Origin: Ascarosepion bandense
Taxonomy: Eukaryota > Mollusca > Cephalopoda > Sepiida > Sepiidae
Reading direction: 5' to 3'
NCBI GenBank assembly: GCA_037127315.1
Contig: JBBBDQ010001185.1
Coordinates: 284,501 to 348,500, forward strand
Length of the DNA stretch: 64,000 nt
The notes under the pieces are model-generated. The model was given only the letters and a program-made list of their open reading frames with translations, had not been told where the DNA came from and did not search any database. The translations under genes and the position numbers were made by a program. Positions 32,190 through 44,338 of this stretch are shown piece by piece. Each line of letters opens with the position of its first letter. Positions within the stretch are counted from its first letter, which is position 1.

Positions 32190-32752
32190 TCTTTTATGTG
32201 CCATATTTTTTCGCAACGTAGGCGATCATGCATAGCCCTCCACAATTTCTGATCTCGGTATCTCTAAATAAATTTTGTCTTTTTGCTATTTCTCCCAAAC
32301 ACTGTTTTACCATCCATTTCTTATCAAGTATGCTACGCGCTGTTTTTCTCTGTCCCTCTCTCCCTTAATCTCTCCCGTGAGTATTAGATTCTCTAAACCC
32401 TACTTCCTCTTTACGTGCTCTACAAACTTCAGCTGCCTCTTCCTGATGTTAAGTATAAGCTTCCTTTTTGTTTCCATTTTCTCTAAAACCTCGTCGTTGC
32501 TCACATGTTTGATCCGCGGCATCCTCAGCATCTTTCTGTAGAACTCTTTGAGGAATTATTCATAATTTGCTGCCATATAGGAGGGTAGATATCAGGTGAC
32601 AATTCAATACTCGTTTCTTTGTTTCTAACGATCTTCTGTCATTTAATATTCTGCTCATATTTATTTTTGGCCATCCAAGTCCATCTTCAGATATCAGTGT
32701 CGCACTTTCCGTCCTCTGTTAGAACACTTCCCAGATATTTAATATTTTGTGC
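32190..32752 (-). mobile_element. RTE-like LINE, copy 7 (3' end only)
   Basis: Minus strand: starts (low coordinate) with the family's end ('...ATCGCCTACGTTGCG...GGCACATAAAAG' read on the minus strand). Going up it gives the complements of 'KRQLKFV', 'EVLEKMETKRK' and 'FYRKMLRM', and ends near 32752 in the 'KYLGSVLTEDGKCDT' region. Frame is broken. The 88-codon plus-strand frame at 32275-32541 is its shadow. Confidence 0.7.
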
Positions 32753-33997
32753 TTACTACACTTAAATCTAAAAGAACCACACCAGTTACGCATTAATATG
32801 AATCGAATTAACTGCACAAATAATAAGAGATTGCGATATGAGACTGGTAACCGTGGCGTTACGGTAGGCGTTCGCATTTCTGTCTGGGTATGGGTATATT
32901 GGTTCTGGCTAATATTTTGCTACGTAGGAATGCACTAATTATGTCAACGTTTTGAAAGTCATCTATTAATTCAAACACTGATTGACGTTGTTGTAATTAC
33001 TTACTATTAAAATAGTTTTCACACCTAGTATCGTAAATGCGCACACACACGCATACCCACCCACCCACACACACATGCATACATATATATGATCAGATTA
33101 AGTTATTGATCTTCAGTACTAAAAATCTTTAAGGCGTCTAAATATTCGATTATTTTTCGGATGATAATCCGGTAAGCTGTTTTGTTTCGTTTTGGTTGAC
33201 ACTGTTTATTGCTTTTATTGCAGAGGTGACAAATCTTGATACAGGATGGGAAATATATTTGCAGTCATATCGACCGACTGCAAAAATATGAAGAGAGAAA
33301 AGCGCTGATGACAGGCAGAATCATTTATGATTGCATTGTCATTCACGACAATGATAATATTCAGAAAGAAATCTCTATTCCATTCTGTTTGATGAGTACA
33401 AAATTATAATTATAACGCCCATTTTTATATAGATTATAAAATTTATATAAGCCAATTTTTCTCAATATCTTCATATATTCTAGATATAAAGTAATTCAAA
33501 AAACCAAATTAAATTTCGAAATTATTAATTAAATTTCAAATTCTACTCTTAACTCATCTGGAGTATATTTGCTTGATTTTGTACTTAGAACTGAGTTTCA
33601 ATTGATTGATACGCATAAAATTTCGCCCAATGTCTTCTGTTATTATCTCTTAACTCGATCCCCTCAAAGTAGACCTGATGTTACCCTGTTTAATAAATAA
33701 ACGGAACACCTACTCATACAGATATTCACTAAAAATAACGTTTAAGTAATAAAAATCTGTCGAATAAATAAATAAAAAATCAATTACTTTATATATATAA
33801 TAGAGATGTGAATTGGTATAGTTGATAACTATGTCAGAATGGAATTGACGGTCGTATTCTAAATTTTACTTGTAATTTTTTATCTTTCTACTTTTCACCC
33901 AATAGCATTCTCATAGTAGACGATTACAGTCGAAAGGGTAATGATGAAAAAAGCTGATAAAACGTAACCAATGTGAGGACAAGAAGGTCGAAACGAT
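32753..33997. other. no gene seen
   Basis: AT-rich; CA/CC-rich run at 33040-33075. The 63-codon frame at 32747-32938 has no recognised content. Confidence 0.6.
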
Positions 33998-34366
33998 TTA
34001 CCTTGAATTGAAAAGGCTAAGATTGAATTGTTTTAAGCATCCACGCGACTGTCTGCTCAACAAAGTAGCAGCTCTTGGGGAAAAAAAGATATCGCAGTGA
34101 AACTTCTTCCTTACAAATGGAAAATGGCGGAAATTAGAGTGATTCGACTCAGGGGATGTAACATGGTGAATCCTAGATAGAAAAGTTTGAATTGATGAAA
34201 CTAAAGAATTAAGCTCATGTGAACATTCGTCTTGGAAAATAGACTTGCATCTATGAGGAAAGAAATTGCAAGGATAAAAAATATGTCCTCTCTCCCCACA
34301 AACACTGCGTAAACAATTTTGAACTCCATCAAAGCTGGAAATTAAACGAATGGTCAGTTGCAGCAC
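33998..34366 (-). pseudogene. jockey/CR1-type LINE reverse transcriptase, C-terminal tail
   Basis: A 122-codon frame without low complexity. Its pattern 'DGVQN...', 'DECSHELNSLV', 'RIHHVTSPESN', 'HFPFVRKKFHCDIFFSPRAATL' and 'FNLSLFNSR' matches the extreme C-terminus of many animal LINE polymerases, where 'FFPRTSxLWNxLP' and 'YNLxxFKxxVNR' are conserved. The Trp and LP of that motif are lost here ('LLSRQSRGC'). It follows no RT core in this window, so it is a 5'-truncated relic. Clade cannot be fixed from the tail alone. Confidence 0.6.
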
Positions 34367-34394
34367 AGATATGCAAATAGTTTCATTAGTTGTG

Positions 34395-34942
34395 TATGAC
34401 GATAAGCTACATCCGGCAGCAAGATCTCTGATAGGGAGATTGAAGGGCGTGGAAACACCTCATAATTATTATTGTTCCCAGGTCCGCGCTGATCCGGGTG
34501 GTAGCACGTGTTATGGTCCCAGATATGAACAAATAGTGAACCCCACAAACAACAATCAATAGTACATTTTATAAGAGATTAACCGAAAATAATTTTTTTA
34601 GTTAAATTACCAGCAATACATTTTGTTATCTATAAATTATATATTTAAAAACATACCTTTTACACTGAAAGTGTAAAATTATGTACAAAATATTTACATT
34701 TCGATGTTAAATAACGCATAAAGGTTGATATGCCGCTAAACAAAATCAACTAACATATATGTATATACACAAAATCTGATTATAATCTACCATGTATTCA
34801 ATGTGAAAGCATAATAACATATAACATAAGTTTTATTACTTCAAGTCTCCCAGAAAGTTAACTTTCGGTATCAAATGACCCATTAAGGAATTGATATGCT
34901 GTCAAACAAACAAATCAATAAAAAATCCCTTGACATATCTGT
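34395..34942 (+). repeat. repeat block F + G + G
   Basis: F (34395-34560, starts GTATGACGATAAGCTACATC) recurs at 35447-35612. G is a diverged unit of about 180 bp ending with 'AAATAACGCATAAAGGTTGATATGC'-like sequence; it is present twice in tandem here (about 34565-34756 and 34757-34942) and once at about 35715-35890. Not coding. The block may be part of a larger duplicated repeat. Confidence 0.7.
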
Positions 34943-35342
34943 TAGTGTCATGATACTGAAGAATGAATGTTATTTTTTTAAATAGTGGCTATGTGAGCTG
35001 TTGTTAATATACAAGGGCTTGATCCTGTGGGGCATTTTATAGTAGTTTATCGTGCAGGCTATATTTTACAGAGTTCTGAACTTATCAGAAACTGAAAGCT
35101 GAATGTAACTAGATACCTAGTGACTCATTGGAATTTTCCATAAGTTCAATTCAGATATTTGAAACTCACAAAAATTGATTTTTATTGTTTTTGTTTTTAG
35201 AAGATCGTATTAAGAAAGTGTTTCTCACTAACATTAAAATTAGGGTCGGTGAGCTCAAAGCAATTCAATATCTGCTTAGATTCTGAACCAGAACAAAAAT
35301 AAATATCTCTCTTATTCCTGAATAGTGAATATCAATTCAAAA

Positions 35343-35350
35343 CGCGCGTG

Positions 35351-35385
<35 letters not shown>
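35343..35385. repeat. (CG/CA)n microsatellite
   Basis: Short alternating CG run, then about 17 CA units. Confidence 0.95.
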
Positions 35386-35446
35386 CAAAAATATATGACA
35401 AGTTGGAATATCATTGAAAACGATGTTAGTCGATGTTAGTCGATGT

Positions 35447-35890
35447 TATGACGATAAACTCCATCCGGCAGCAAGGCCTCTGATCGGCAGATTAGAGGTT
35501 TTGAGAAGCGTGGAACACCTCTTAATTGCTGTTGTTCCCAATTCTACTCGGACTCGGGGTAGTAGCACATGTTAGGGTCCCAACCATGGTCAAATAGTAC
35601 ACTCCCAAACAAAAACAAAAAACTATGAAAGTATAAAAATACATTTTTATCGTAAAAATACCAGCAACAGAGTAAAACTAAAAATAATAACAATTTATAG
35701 AATATGTCAAACAATATCAATTTACAGCAAAATGACCCGCAATACATTTTATCTGTAGTTGAAATTATGCAAATGTGTTAAAATATGAAGCCATAAATAA
35801 AATTGTGTTCAAATTATTTAGATTTTGGCATTAAATAACCCATAGAGATGTTAATATGCCACTAAACTAAACCAACCCACTAAAAGGATG
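35447..35890 (+). repeat. repeat block F + G, second copy
   Basis: F' (35447-35612) matches 34395-34560, with an extra 'GGTTTTGAGAA' insert. G (35715-35890) matches the two tandem G units at 34565-34942 and ends 'AAATAACCCATAGAGATG...TAATATGCC'. Order and orientation are the same as in the first block. Confidence 0.7.
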
Positions 35891-35959
35891 CCTTTATTTA
35901 GTTCTCGAACTATTTTCCGATGTCCTTGTAATTGTAATTAGATATTTGTTGTTCGAACT

Positions 35960-36845
35960 TGGAAATATTGATTTTCTTCTACTATGTGCCGTGTCACTTC
36001 AAGACGTTAGAGATCATGGCCCTCCACAATTTTCTTTTTTGTAGCGCTTACTATGTTTTTCATTTTGTTATCTCTCCTAAGTCTTGTTCCACCATTCATT
36101 TACGTAAGCTTACGAGATAGTTTACGCGTTGTTTTCATTTGTTCCTCTTTACTTCAGTCCAGTGGTCTTGCCTTGTCCAGTGAGTATTGTGCCCCAGAAA
36201 TTTCAACTGTCATGTTAAATATAAATGAGCTTTTTCTTTCCATTTTCTTCTAAAACATCGTTGTTTTTCACATGTTTGGTTAATGATCTTCTTATCATTT
36301 TTCAGTAGAACTACATTTCTGTTTCAAGTCTCTTCTTCATCTGTGAGGAGATTGCCCAACATTACCTGCCATATAGGAGGACTGATATATAGTCTTTTTT
36401 CTTTGTTTTAAATGTTTTCTCTCTTCCTTAATACTTTGTTTAACTTTTCGAATCAGCTTTTGCTCCAATTTGTAATTTGCATGTCGGGCTGCTTCTTTTG
36501 CATTCTGTCATCTGCTAATTGAGGTTTAGTCGTTTCTTCTCTCTTCCTTTCATTACATTCAGTAGAGATTCTAATTTCCGTGTGTGCTATCATCATTGTG
36601 TCACCGGCATATCTTATGGCCGTCAAAATGAATCCTGATAAGACTACTAATTCTTCTAGAATCACCTCACTGTATAGGTTGAATAAGTACTGTGAAAAAA
36701 CACATCCTGGTCTTGTACCCCTTTCCATTTTTGTATAGCTTCTGAATTCATTTTCTTTCCGTATGCAGGCAGTTTGCTATCAGTATAGATTCCGGATTAT
36801 TTCAATATTCTTCATAAATATGCCAAGGATAATGAGTTTTTACAT
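35960..36845 (-). mobile_element. RTE-like LINE, copy 8, decayed
   Basis: Minus strand, from the element's 3' end ('GTGGAGGGCCATGATC' then 'GGCACATAGTAGAAG' on the minus strand, about 36040-35970) up to the RT core at 36728-36453: 'KMERGTRPGCVFSQYLFNLYSEVIL' (motif B) and 'IRYAGDTMMIAHTE', where the catalytic YADD has become YAGD. Upstream it ends near 36845 at 'IEIIRNLY'. Stops throughout. Confidence 0.75.
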
Positions 36846-36984
36846 TTTCTCCTTTGTAAAATAATGGTGTACTTGTAACCCTTGAACAATGTCAGTTCAA
36901 CTTCTAAGAAAGTTAGTTCACTGTGTCGTGCGAGACCATTTTTCTCTTCAGAATCTATCTTACATATCTATAAGTTTACGATTT

Positions 36985-37400
36985 GACCATGCTTAGAATA
37001 TTGCTGCCACATATGGTTAACTGCTTCTGCTATTTATCTTGAGTTCCTTAAAATCCAAACAAGAATCATCAATATTACTGGCCCTGATCAGTTGCTTTTC
37101 TAATTGCGTAAAGTTACCTATCTGTCCTTCTCTATAAATACTTTCATGCTAATTGTTTAGATGATGTCTTTGCTTCGGTACAAAGACTATTTCAAAACTT
37201 AAGCGCACTACTAGAATAGCGTCGAGATCCCATCAATTTACCGTTGAGCTTGCTAGATATAGCTGCAAGTTCTATGCTAACAGTTTCTTTACTCACACAT
37301 TTTGCTTGTGGGACTCCATACTGGCTGTATGCCTTCCAACCAACTTTAATCTGAAAAATTTTAAACGAAATATTATTCGCTATCTACTGTCCTCCTAATT
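36985..37400 (+). pseudogene. jockey/CR1-type LINE, C-terminal relic
   Basis: Plus-strand pieces in shifting frames: 'LEYCCHIW' and 'SIYLEFL.IQTRIINITGP' (37000-37085), then 'FTVELARYSCKFYANSFFTHTFCLWDSI' and 'FNLKNFKRNIIRYLLSS' (37235-37400). This is the standard C-terminus of many animal LINE polymerases (LEYCSHIW; VQ.RAI.LI; FFPRTSRLWNSLP; FNL..FK..VNRYL). It is in opposite orientation to the relic at 34 kb and is likewise 5'-truncated. No RT core nearby. Confidence 0.65.
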
Positions 37401-37761
37401 ATTCTTTCCTCTTCCCGTTTACTGTTAATGTTTCTTTTCTTAATTCCTCCACATCCTGTAACTCCTTGTGCTTTAGTGACTATACTGCTATGTATGGGAT
37501 TATACCGATCAAAAATAAGGTAGCATATAATTGTAAAATCGTTTATTTTTGTATTCTGGAAATAAAAACAATGCTCGGTATTTTAATTTTAAAATAAGTT
37601 TTACTCAACAAACATTTATATTCATGACAGCGTAATAATACCCCACCAAACTTCTGTTTCTTGAATTTAGCAATGAAACAAAACTACTGAAAAATAAATA
37701 TTTTTAATTAAGTATTAACTTAAATTCAGTTTTAGTAATCAGCTTTCTTTAAGAAACTCAC
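37401..37761. other. no gene; possible intron of the exon at 37762
   Basis: AT-rich. If the neighbouring exon is real, this is the sequence downstream of its splice donor. Confidence 0.4.
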
Positions 37762-37917
37762 AAAAGTACTGGATGAAATCAAATAATCCATCTGGACTCT
37801 TGACATCCAAATTAACTGTATTAGTTCAGGGTCATAACTAAGCAATCTCACAGCCCCTGTCCAGTCGCGCTCTACATCTAACGCTTTGAGGATATTGAAG
37901 CATGACCCAGATAGGGA
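37762..37917 (-). CDS. candidate host exon, death-domain-like (52 codons)
   Basis: The only stretch that looks like a host protein-coding exon. On the minus strand a pyrimidine-rich tract ends in TCCTTGCAG at 37918, followed by an open frame of exactly 156 bp, then GTGAGT (donor) from 37761. Both borders are phase 0, so the exon is symmetric. The peptide, with 'FNILKALDVERDW', 'AVRLLSYDPELIQLI' and 'MDYLISS', has the spacing of a death-domain core (L...LD...DW..LA..LGyd...I). No known receptor or adaptor could be named. Neighbouring exons would lie on the minus strand, upstream above 37.9 kb and downstream below 37.7 kb; none was recognised. It might be an exon of a decayed gene, or coincidence. 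Confidence 0.45.
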
Positions 37918-37921
37918 CTGC

Positions 37922-40181
37922 AAGGATTAGGGAGACAAATTAACAAGTCTCGTGATAATCCTACTTTGGAGACTTAAGTATTGTCCATTGAAGGATTGGG
38001 ATTGGGTTAGATTTAATAATTTTGCCAGTTAATGCGGGACACGTGTCACCCATATTAGGTAAGGGGCCAATGTCAATTTTGAAAGAGAACGACAGAAATT
38101 ATGCTAACAATATTCTATTATTCTTTATTCTTTATTCTATGTGTAAAGGAAAACGGGTGATCGAGTGCATGGGGCATGTTTGCATATATGTGTGTGCATT
38201 TATGTATTTGTATGCTTATTTGTATGATTATCTTTTGCGTGTTTGTGTTTAGTGTACGTGTGTGTATGTATGTGTGTGTGCGCACGCGAATGAGCGCGAA
38301 TGCCAACGTAAATATAGTATAGAAACGTAATATTGACACAATGTTTGTGTATAAATGTATGTGTTTCAGGAGCTACATCACCGGTGAGTATGAAACGCCA
38401 GTTTAGGCGTGTGTTCTTTAAGGGAGCATAACTCACGCTAATAGAAAATGGACGAGAAACAACACATGTCAGTGGAAGTAAGGGGCTGTTAAATTGAAAA
38501 TGAGGATTTATTTTCGCTTTCATCTCGAGTGTTATATACAAATAATATGAAGTTTGGTTTTCGAGATTCTCCCTGCATATATAGCAATTAGTATTGCATC
38601 ATATACTTAGAAAAAGACCACTCGAGGAAAATATACACATGTATAAATTTTATCTAGTTACTTCTACTTTTAATTCCTATTTCGCTAAATATTCTTATGT
38701 CAATTCTGGTCAACAATACTTACTTTTTAAACAGGTCAGATGGTTAGTAACCAATCAACACGTTACAAGAACAAGACGTCTGTGATTAAGAAATGCTTGT
38801 ATTCAACTTTTCATGCTATAAGTAAGTAATATTTGTTTCAAACCGGATTCACTTAACTTTAAATTTCCTTAAATAACGTATCACAGATGTATATATTATT
38901 TTTGCAAGATGTTAAAACCGTGAATTAACTTAACTTTTTTTTAAAATTTTACAAATATGTCAATGTGTCAAAAATGTGCTGATTTTATTTCTGACTTTTG
39001 AAATTTTCTTGTTTGTCACGAAGGTGAATATGTGCAGATAGCCCTAAATCAAAGCCAGTTTGTGTCATTTGAATGGTGGCTGTCGAGGTGTGCATTTTTG
39101 TTTTCTTTGTAGAGTAGGCGTTTTTGCAGGCTTTAACAAATGTATGTACATGCAAAAACATGAACACCTCGTCATAGAGAAGGATCAATACCATTGCAAA
39201 GAGTACGATCTCGCAAGTGGTTATGATGTGAAGTCTGACAAGACACAACACCTAACTCGGCAGAATTAGTCACTACAATAGTATTATCTTCCTTCCAGAC
39301 CCGGGACTACTTATCATGAATGAATCAGTCTATTCATGATAGTAAGGTTGGTAACTGACTCTTACCGCATCACAGACCATTCCTATTGAAAAGAGTACGA
39401 TCTTACCTAGATTCTCAACTATTCAAGTTTTTTATCAGACAAACGAAGCTGAGTAAAAGTTAACCAGGTTAAAAGAATATCGTAGTGTCACTATTTATAC
39501 AGAAAAACGAACGTCCTTTAAGCACAAACCTTTATTTGCACATTCTTTAGGACATTTATATGAGAAATTAATAATTCTATATTATGCTTATCGATATGAA
39601 TCAATTAAAGACCTTCGTAAAATATATTCAATTTTTTTAAAAATAATCGTTAAGATTGCTTCTACTTTGAAACTATCAGGTTTTATCAACGTTAAGTCAT
39701 CAAATTTTCATTTCGTTTTAAATAAAGTGGATAGACATTCTTTAAAAAGACATTTTAAATTGTTCAATAAAAGGAGTTTTTAATTAACCTTGACTTTACT
39801 AATTGATCAAATATAAAATTAAATAAAAGAGTAATAAAAGGAATAAAAAATACCTCTTTCTGACATATTATGAAATATTCTCATAAATGACACGACTGAA
39901 TGTACTTTTTCTTTATGAAATTGGGAAAACAGAACAACCAAGGGAATAATCCTTCTGGTTATTGACAAAGGTGATAAATTCCTTCACAATTAAAAAGAAA
40001 AACAAAACGATCTTATAAAGTATTTTAAAAAAATAATGTGAAGTCTATCAAAAAAATGAACTGTCGATTTCGGATTTTCAAATAATGCAGTCGATATATC
40101 TGAGATTATAATTTGGCACAATCAATACGAAGTTCTCTTTCAGTATAGATAATAAATATTAATGCACGTGCTTATATAAAG
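37922..40181. other. no gene seen; GT-rich at 38180-38290
   Basis: AT-rich, possibly intronic if the exon at 37.8 kb is real. Open frames at 38022-38252, 38594-38785 and 39060-39269 lack domains and splice context. Confidence 0.55.
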
Positions 40182-41017
40182 GTTGCGATTTATAAATTGT
40201 CTCCATTATTTATTTTTAATTTTGCGCATGTGCATTGTTTGCTTTTGAGTTTGTCGACTGCGCAATATAGCAGAGTCAGTTGAACACTGTCAGAAAAAGT
40301 GCACTATAACGCAATTCATTTCGTCTGAAATTTGGAAAGAACATGATGCCCTGCTTGGAATTGAACGTCTAATACAAATATTTCAGAGTGTTTGGATGTC
40401 AATTTGCGGTCAGTGCATAGGATCCGGGAAGAGTTCGATGAGTCTAACAGTGATTACGAATGTATGGCAGCTCGGAAAACTCATTCTGATCGTTCTGATA
40501 AGAAAAGAAGTCACAATTGTGTTGGTGAGGACCTCAGACGCAACACGAGAGCCTAGATCAAGTAACTTTGAGAAGGTGATACTGTCCTGAGTCAAGAGAC
40601 TGGCTTCTGGCAATAGGACTATGCACCAGGTCACAAACCAGTCATGGCCGTCAGACAATTTTTACATCTACCCACTTAACTCCACAGACTTCAACTCCTT
40701 TGATTATCCTGGGTAGGAGAAATTTGAGCGAAAGAACATCAAAACTTCTTGTAACGTTAAAGATGAACTGAGGTAAAGATTATGGCAGCCTTCACCAACT
40801 AAAACAAGGAAACCGTCTAGAAGAGTTTCAGAAGATTGTGAAATCATCTGGGGGGGGGGGCTGTGGTCAAAGTGAAATACGATTTTAAATAAATTTACTC
40901 TTCACAATTTGTAGATATTTTTGTATAATTTTGGCAAATATATCTGTTAAAGTGAGATGTCAGTGTTATTTTCATTTTTGCGTAATTTACACAACGATTT
41001 ATCCATCACAACCTCCA
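40182..41017 (+). mobile_element. mariner-type transposon, internally deleted
   Basis: Same family as 5922-6779 and 8645-9404. Terminal inverted repeats are visible: GGTTGCGATTTATAAATTGT at the left and the complement of ATTTATCCATCACAACCTCC at the right. Content: the N-terminal part ('EFDESNSDYE'-like, about 40435-40515), then a jump at about 40518-40533 to 'DLRRNTRA.IK', then the tail ('ERKNIKTSCNVKDEL', 'AAFTN'). The jump is the same as in 8645-9404. An unusual run of nine Gs lies at 40850-40860. Stops and shifts throughout; non-autonomous. Confidence 0.8.
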
Positions 41018-41883
41018 GGAGAAACATTTTTCGTACAAGTGCAAACGTTTGAAGAACGTTAACTGATTCTACAAAGAATACACCATTCAGCAGATTGTTC
41101 TATACTCTAGTGCAACTCTCAATTTTGCCATTCAAAATTTTCTAAAAGAACGATAAAACGAAATAAATTTGAAATTCAGAGGAAAATGAAAGAACATTTG
41201 CATTTTTCATCACATTTCAGGCGAATTGATGAAAGATCAAAGATAAACAGACAATCACTTGGAGATAATGGAGAGCTAGGATCTTTCAATGAGCTATTAA
41301 TGATTTATCGATATCTACTGTTTGTGGGGAAGTAGAATTACTGAGACAAGAGAAAAGAAGTTTCATTAAAAATGTCTGACAATATATTTTGACTACTTTC
41401 CGTGTCGGTTGCTGGGTCATATAATGTAATAATTGTTTATTTGGGTAACAGTCCCTCTTTTATACAATACCCATTAGTCAACAAGGAAAGTACGTATGTC
41501 TCTAGGCACATGAACGTAGAGATATTTGGGTTGCTGTCCAGGCGCGTAGCAATTCCATTGGAAATGTCGGACACCTTAGCCTTCGTCAAGTTATCCAACT
41601 AGAAGGAAAACCCTGATGTAACATCTTGGGCTTTACAATGCTCAGGGATGTTGACTGATCCTTTTTTGAGTACATGCTGTTCATGCAAAGAGAGTGAGAT
41701 TTTCCTCCACTTTAAGAATGTCATGTAGGTCAGGCATTGCTTGATATCATAAAATTTGTTTTTGCTAACTCTTACCATAATATCTTGTGACGGTCTTACT
41801 CGACAATGAGGTGACAGCTGTCATGCCTCCCTAAATATGGATCTGAGTATTTAGGAAATCAAATAAATACTGAACAGACCGCA

Positions 41884-41941
<58 letters not shown>

Positions 41942-41989
41942 GAAAACTGCCCGAACCATTCTCCTCCAGTGAGCATAGAAACAAGATAT
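41018..41989. other. no gene; (GATA)n at 41884-41941
   Basis: AT-rich; a tract of about 14 GATA units. The 66-codon frame at 41402-41602 has no recognised domain. Confidence 0.65.
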
Positions 41990-43090
41990 TGTAGCACAAG
42001 AGTGGTACCTGGCGGATGGCATTTGGATACCTAAGGAAAAGAATTAAAAAGGCATTGCAAATTTCCGCTCAGTCTCCCTCTTGAATGTAGAGAGGAAATA
42101 TATTTTGGCGTCCTTGGCCGTTGTAGAACGAACTTCTTGTTAGATCGCCATTACATAAACACAGTGTTCACAAAGGTGGGGATATCTGTCTTCCCCAGCC
42201 TTCTAGAGAATTCAAACATGATTTGGAACAATCCTATCCCCCAAACTAAATAAAAACATGCAATTTGGCCTGATCTCGTGAATGCGTACAGATCAGTTCC
42301 TCATGAGCTGATTCGAATGCCCCTCCAACTTCTCAATTTCACTAGTAAGTTTGGGAAAATTATAATGATATATTTCAGAGCAACGTTTATGCAGTTTACC
42401 GTTAGTAATTACACCCCTAAGTGGCAGGCCTTCGAGGTCGGCATCATGATGGGGGTGCGTGATTTCTTCACTTCTTTTCATTATTCTGTTGAACTCATAT
42501 TACGGGCGTAGTGGATATAAGAAAGGGAATGATGACTACGAAAGAAATGGTCATTCTTCCTTTCAAAGCGTTCATAGACGACATTACTATTCTGATGCCG
42601 TCTAAGCTCGAGGCTGAAGAATCGTTGAGGCGCTACCATAAGTTTTTCATGTACGCGAGAATGAAGAATAAACCCAAGTAAAACAAGAGCTTATGATTAC
42701 CCAAAGCCTCTGTCAGGGGAATTCGCTTCTGCATTGGCGATGATCCCTCCAGTCAAAGCGAAGCCAATGAAGAGTCTCGAACGGCTGTATGAACTTACAC
42801 TGATTGGTTAACAACGAGATAAAGAGGGACAGAAAGTAGCATTAGAAGAATCTATTAAAAGAACCCGTCTCTCCGGTTAACTGAAAGCTTGGTGCTACCA
42901 ACATGGTTTGCTGACCCGGCTTATGTGGCCGTTGTAGATGTATAATATTACTCTGTCTCGCATTCAGCAGGTGCAACAGTATATGAACAAGTATCTGAGC
43001 AAGTGAATTGGATTCCCCCACTTCTCCACCGTGGGACTCAATACCAATGCCGGAAATGTGCTGGTAGCACCAGCGGGTGGCATTAAAGCC
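41990..43090 (+). pseudogene. old reverse transcriptase relic (clade uncertain)
   Basis: Pieces in several frames follow the order of a polymerase: 'EWYLADGIW.PKEKN', 'NFRSVSLLNVE' (about 42000-42090), 'RHYINTVFTKVGI' and 'LENSNMIWNN' (about 42150-42230), 'DLVNAYRSVPHELIRM' (42263-42316, motif A region), 'WQAFEVGIMMG' (42423-42455, motif B region), the catalytic 'AFIDDITIL' (42567-42593, xxDD), and 'RMKNKPK' (42658-42680). The phrase 'L.NAYGSVPH' with 'LEVGI.MGC' marks an RT family common in marine invertebrates. I cannot name its clade. It is unlike the Dong, RTE and Tx1 elements in this window. Stops and frameshifts throughout. Confidence 0.65.
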
Positions 43091-44338
43091 TTTTCCACGG
43101 AAACTATGTTAGTTTCTCTGGTTGGCGGCTAACGGGTGCAGTGTATCGTACGTGCTTTCACACATTGTATATAGAAAAAAGGATCTGAAACTTTGTCATT
43201 TTAAAAATGGGTGAAAATGGAATAAAATATTCTTGTAAATCTTTTTTTATTCAAGATTGATTCTGAGAGAAATGACAATTAGGCCTTCAATAGAGATCAG
43301 AAGTACCATATCTTAAATTGAATAAAATACGATACTATCTAACTTGTTTTATTAATTATAGATTCAAGCGAGATTAGCAAACAATACATGCATGTACACA
43401 CACGCATATGGTGTATAGGTCTTTTGAAATGTGGTTCGGTGAAGTTGAAAGAAACGTGAATGCACATAGACATGTAGCAACTAATTATTTATACATGTTG
43501 ATATTTTTGTTCCCCTAAAATGAGGAGAGAAGCACCAGAGAATGCAGGTGAGATAAAATCGAGGAACAAAAATACCAAAATTAAGAAATGATGAGAATAA
43601 AAAATGAAAAGAGTAAATGATAAAATTTTTGTTTTAAATTTGAATAAAAAAAAACACCAAAAACATTCAAAATTGCTTAAAACAGAACCTGAAAATAAAG
43701 AAATAAAAAAGAATGAACTTATCAGAAAAGAAATCTGCAAATGAAAAGAAAAAATTAATTAAAAAAACATAAGAAACTTGAAATTTTGAAAAAAAAAAGA
43801 AGAAAATATAAATTGATAAAAATAGGACAAGTTGAAAGAATAAAAGGAAAATATTAAGTAATTTTAGTCAAGTCTGCTACAAGGACGGAAGAACGTTACA
43901 ATGCAATTAAATTTTTTACAAGGAGAGATAATGCAGCATAGAGTCAATTGCTCAGTTTAATTGGCATATTGCCATAAGTTTCAAGATGTGTCCCCACATT
44001 ATTCTTTTAGAGTAATGGGTAAGTGTTGTCTGGTAGGGAAATACTAAAGAGCATGCAACCAGTAAGCAAAAAGAAAAGTAACTTGTGAGCCATTGCTCAA
44101 GAAACATAAAGCAAAGGAAGAAAGGAAAAAACGTAATCGGAAAAGTAGAAAAAAGCACATAATCTAAAGAAGATAAAATTAATACCACGTCCAAAATATA
44201 CGAAAAAAGGAAGAAGAAAACCTGAAATAAATTGAAATGACAAATGAAATTAGGAAATAATAAAAGAAAAATTAGTTAAATGAACGCCAACATTCCTAAG
44301 GTCAAATAGTAATGCGTACCAAATTAAAAAGAAGAATG
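43091..44338. other. no gene seen; purine-rich
   Basis: 43500-44330 is strongly A/G-rich on the plus strand, making Phe/Ser-rich open frames on the minus strand. No domain. Confidence 0.65.
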
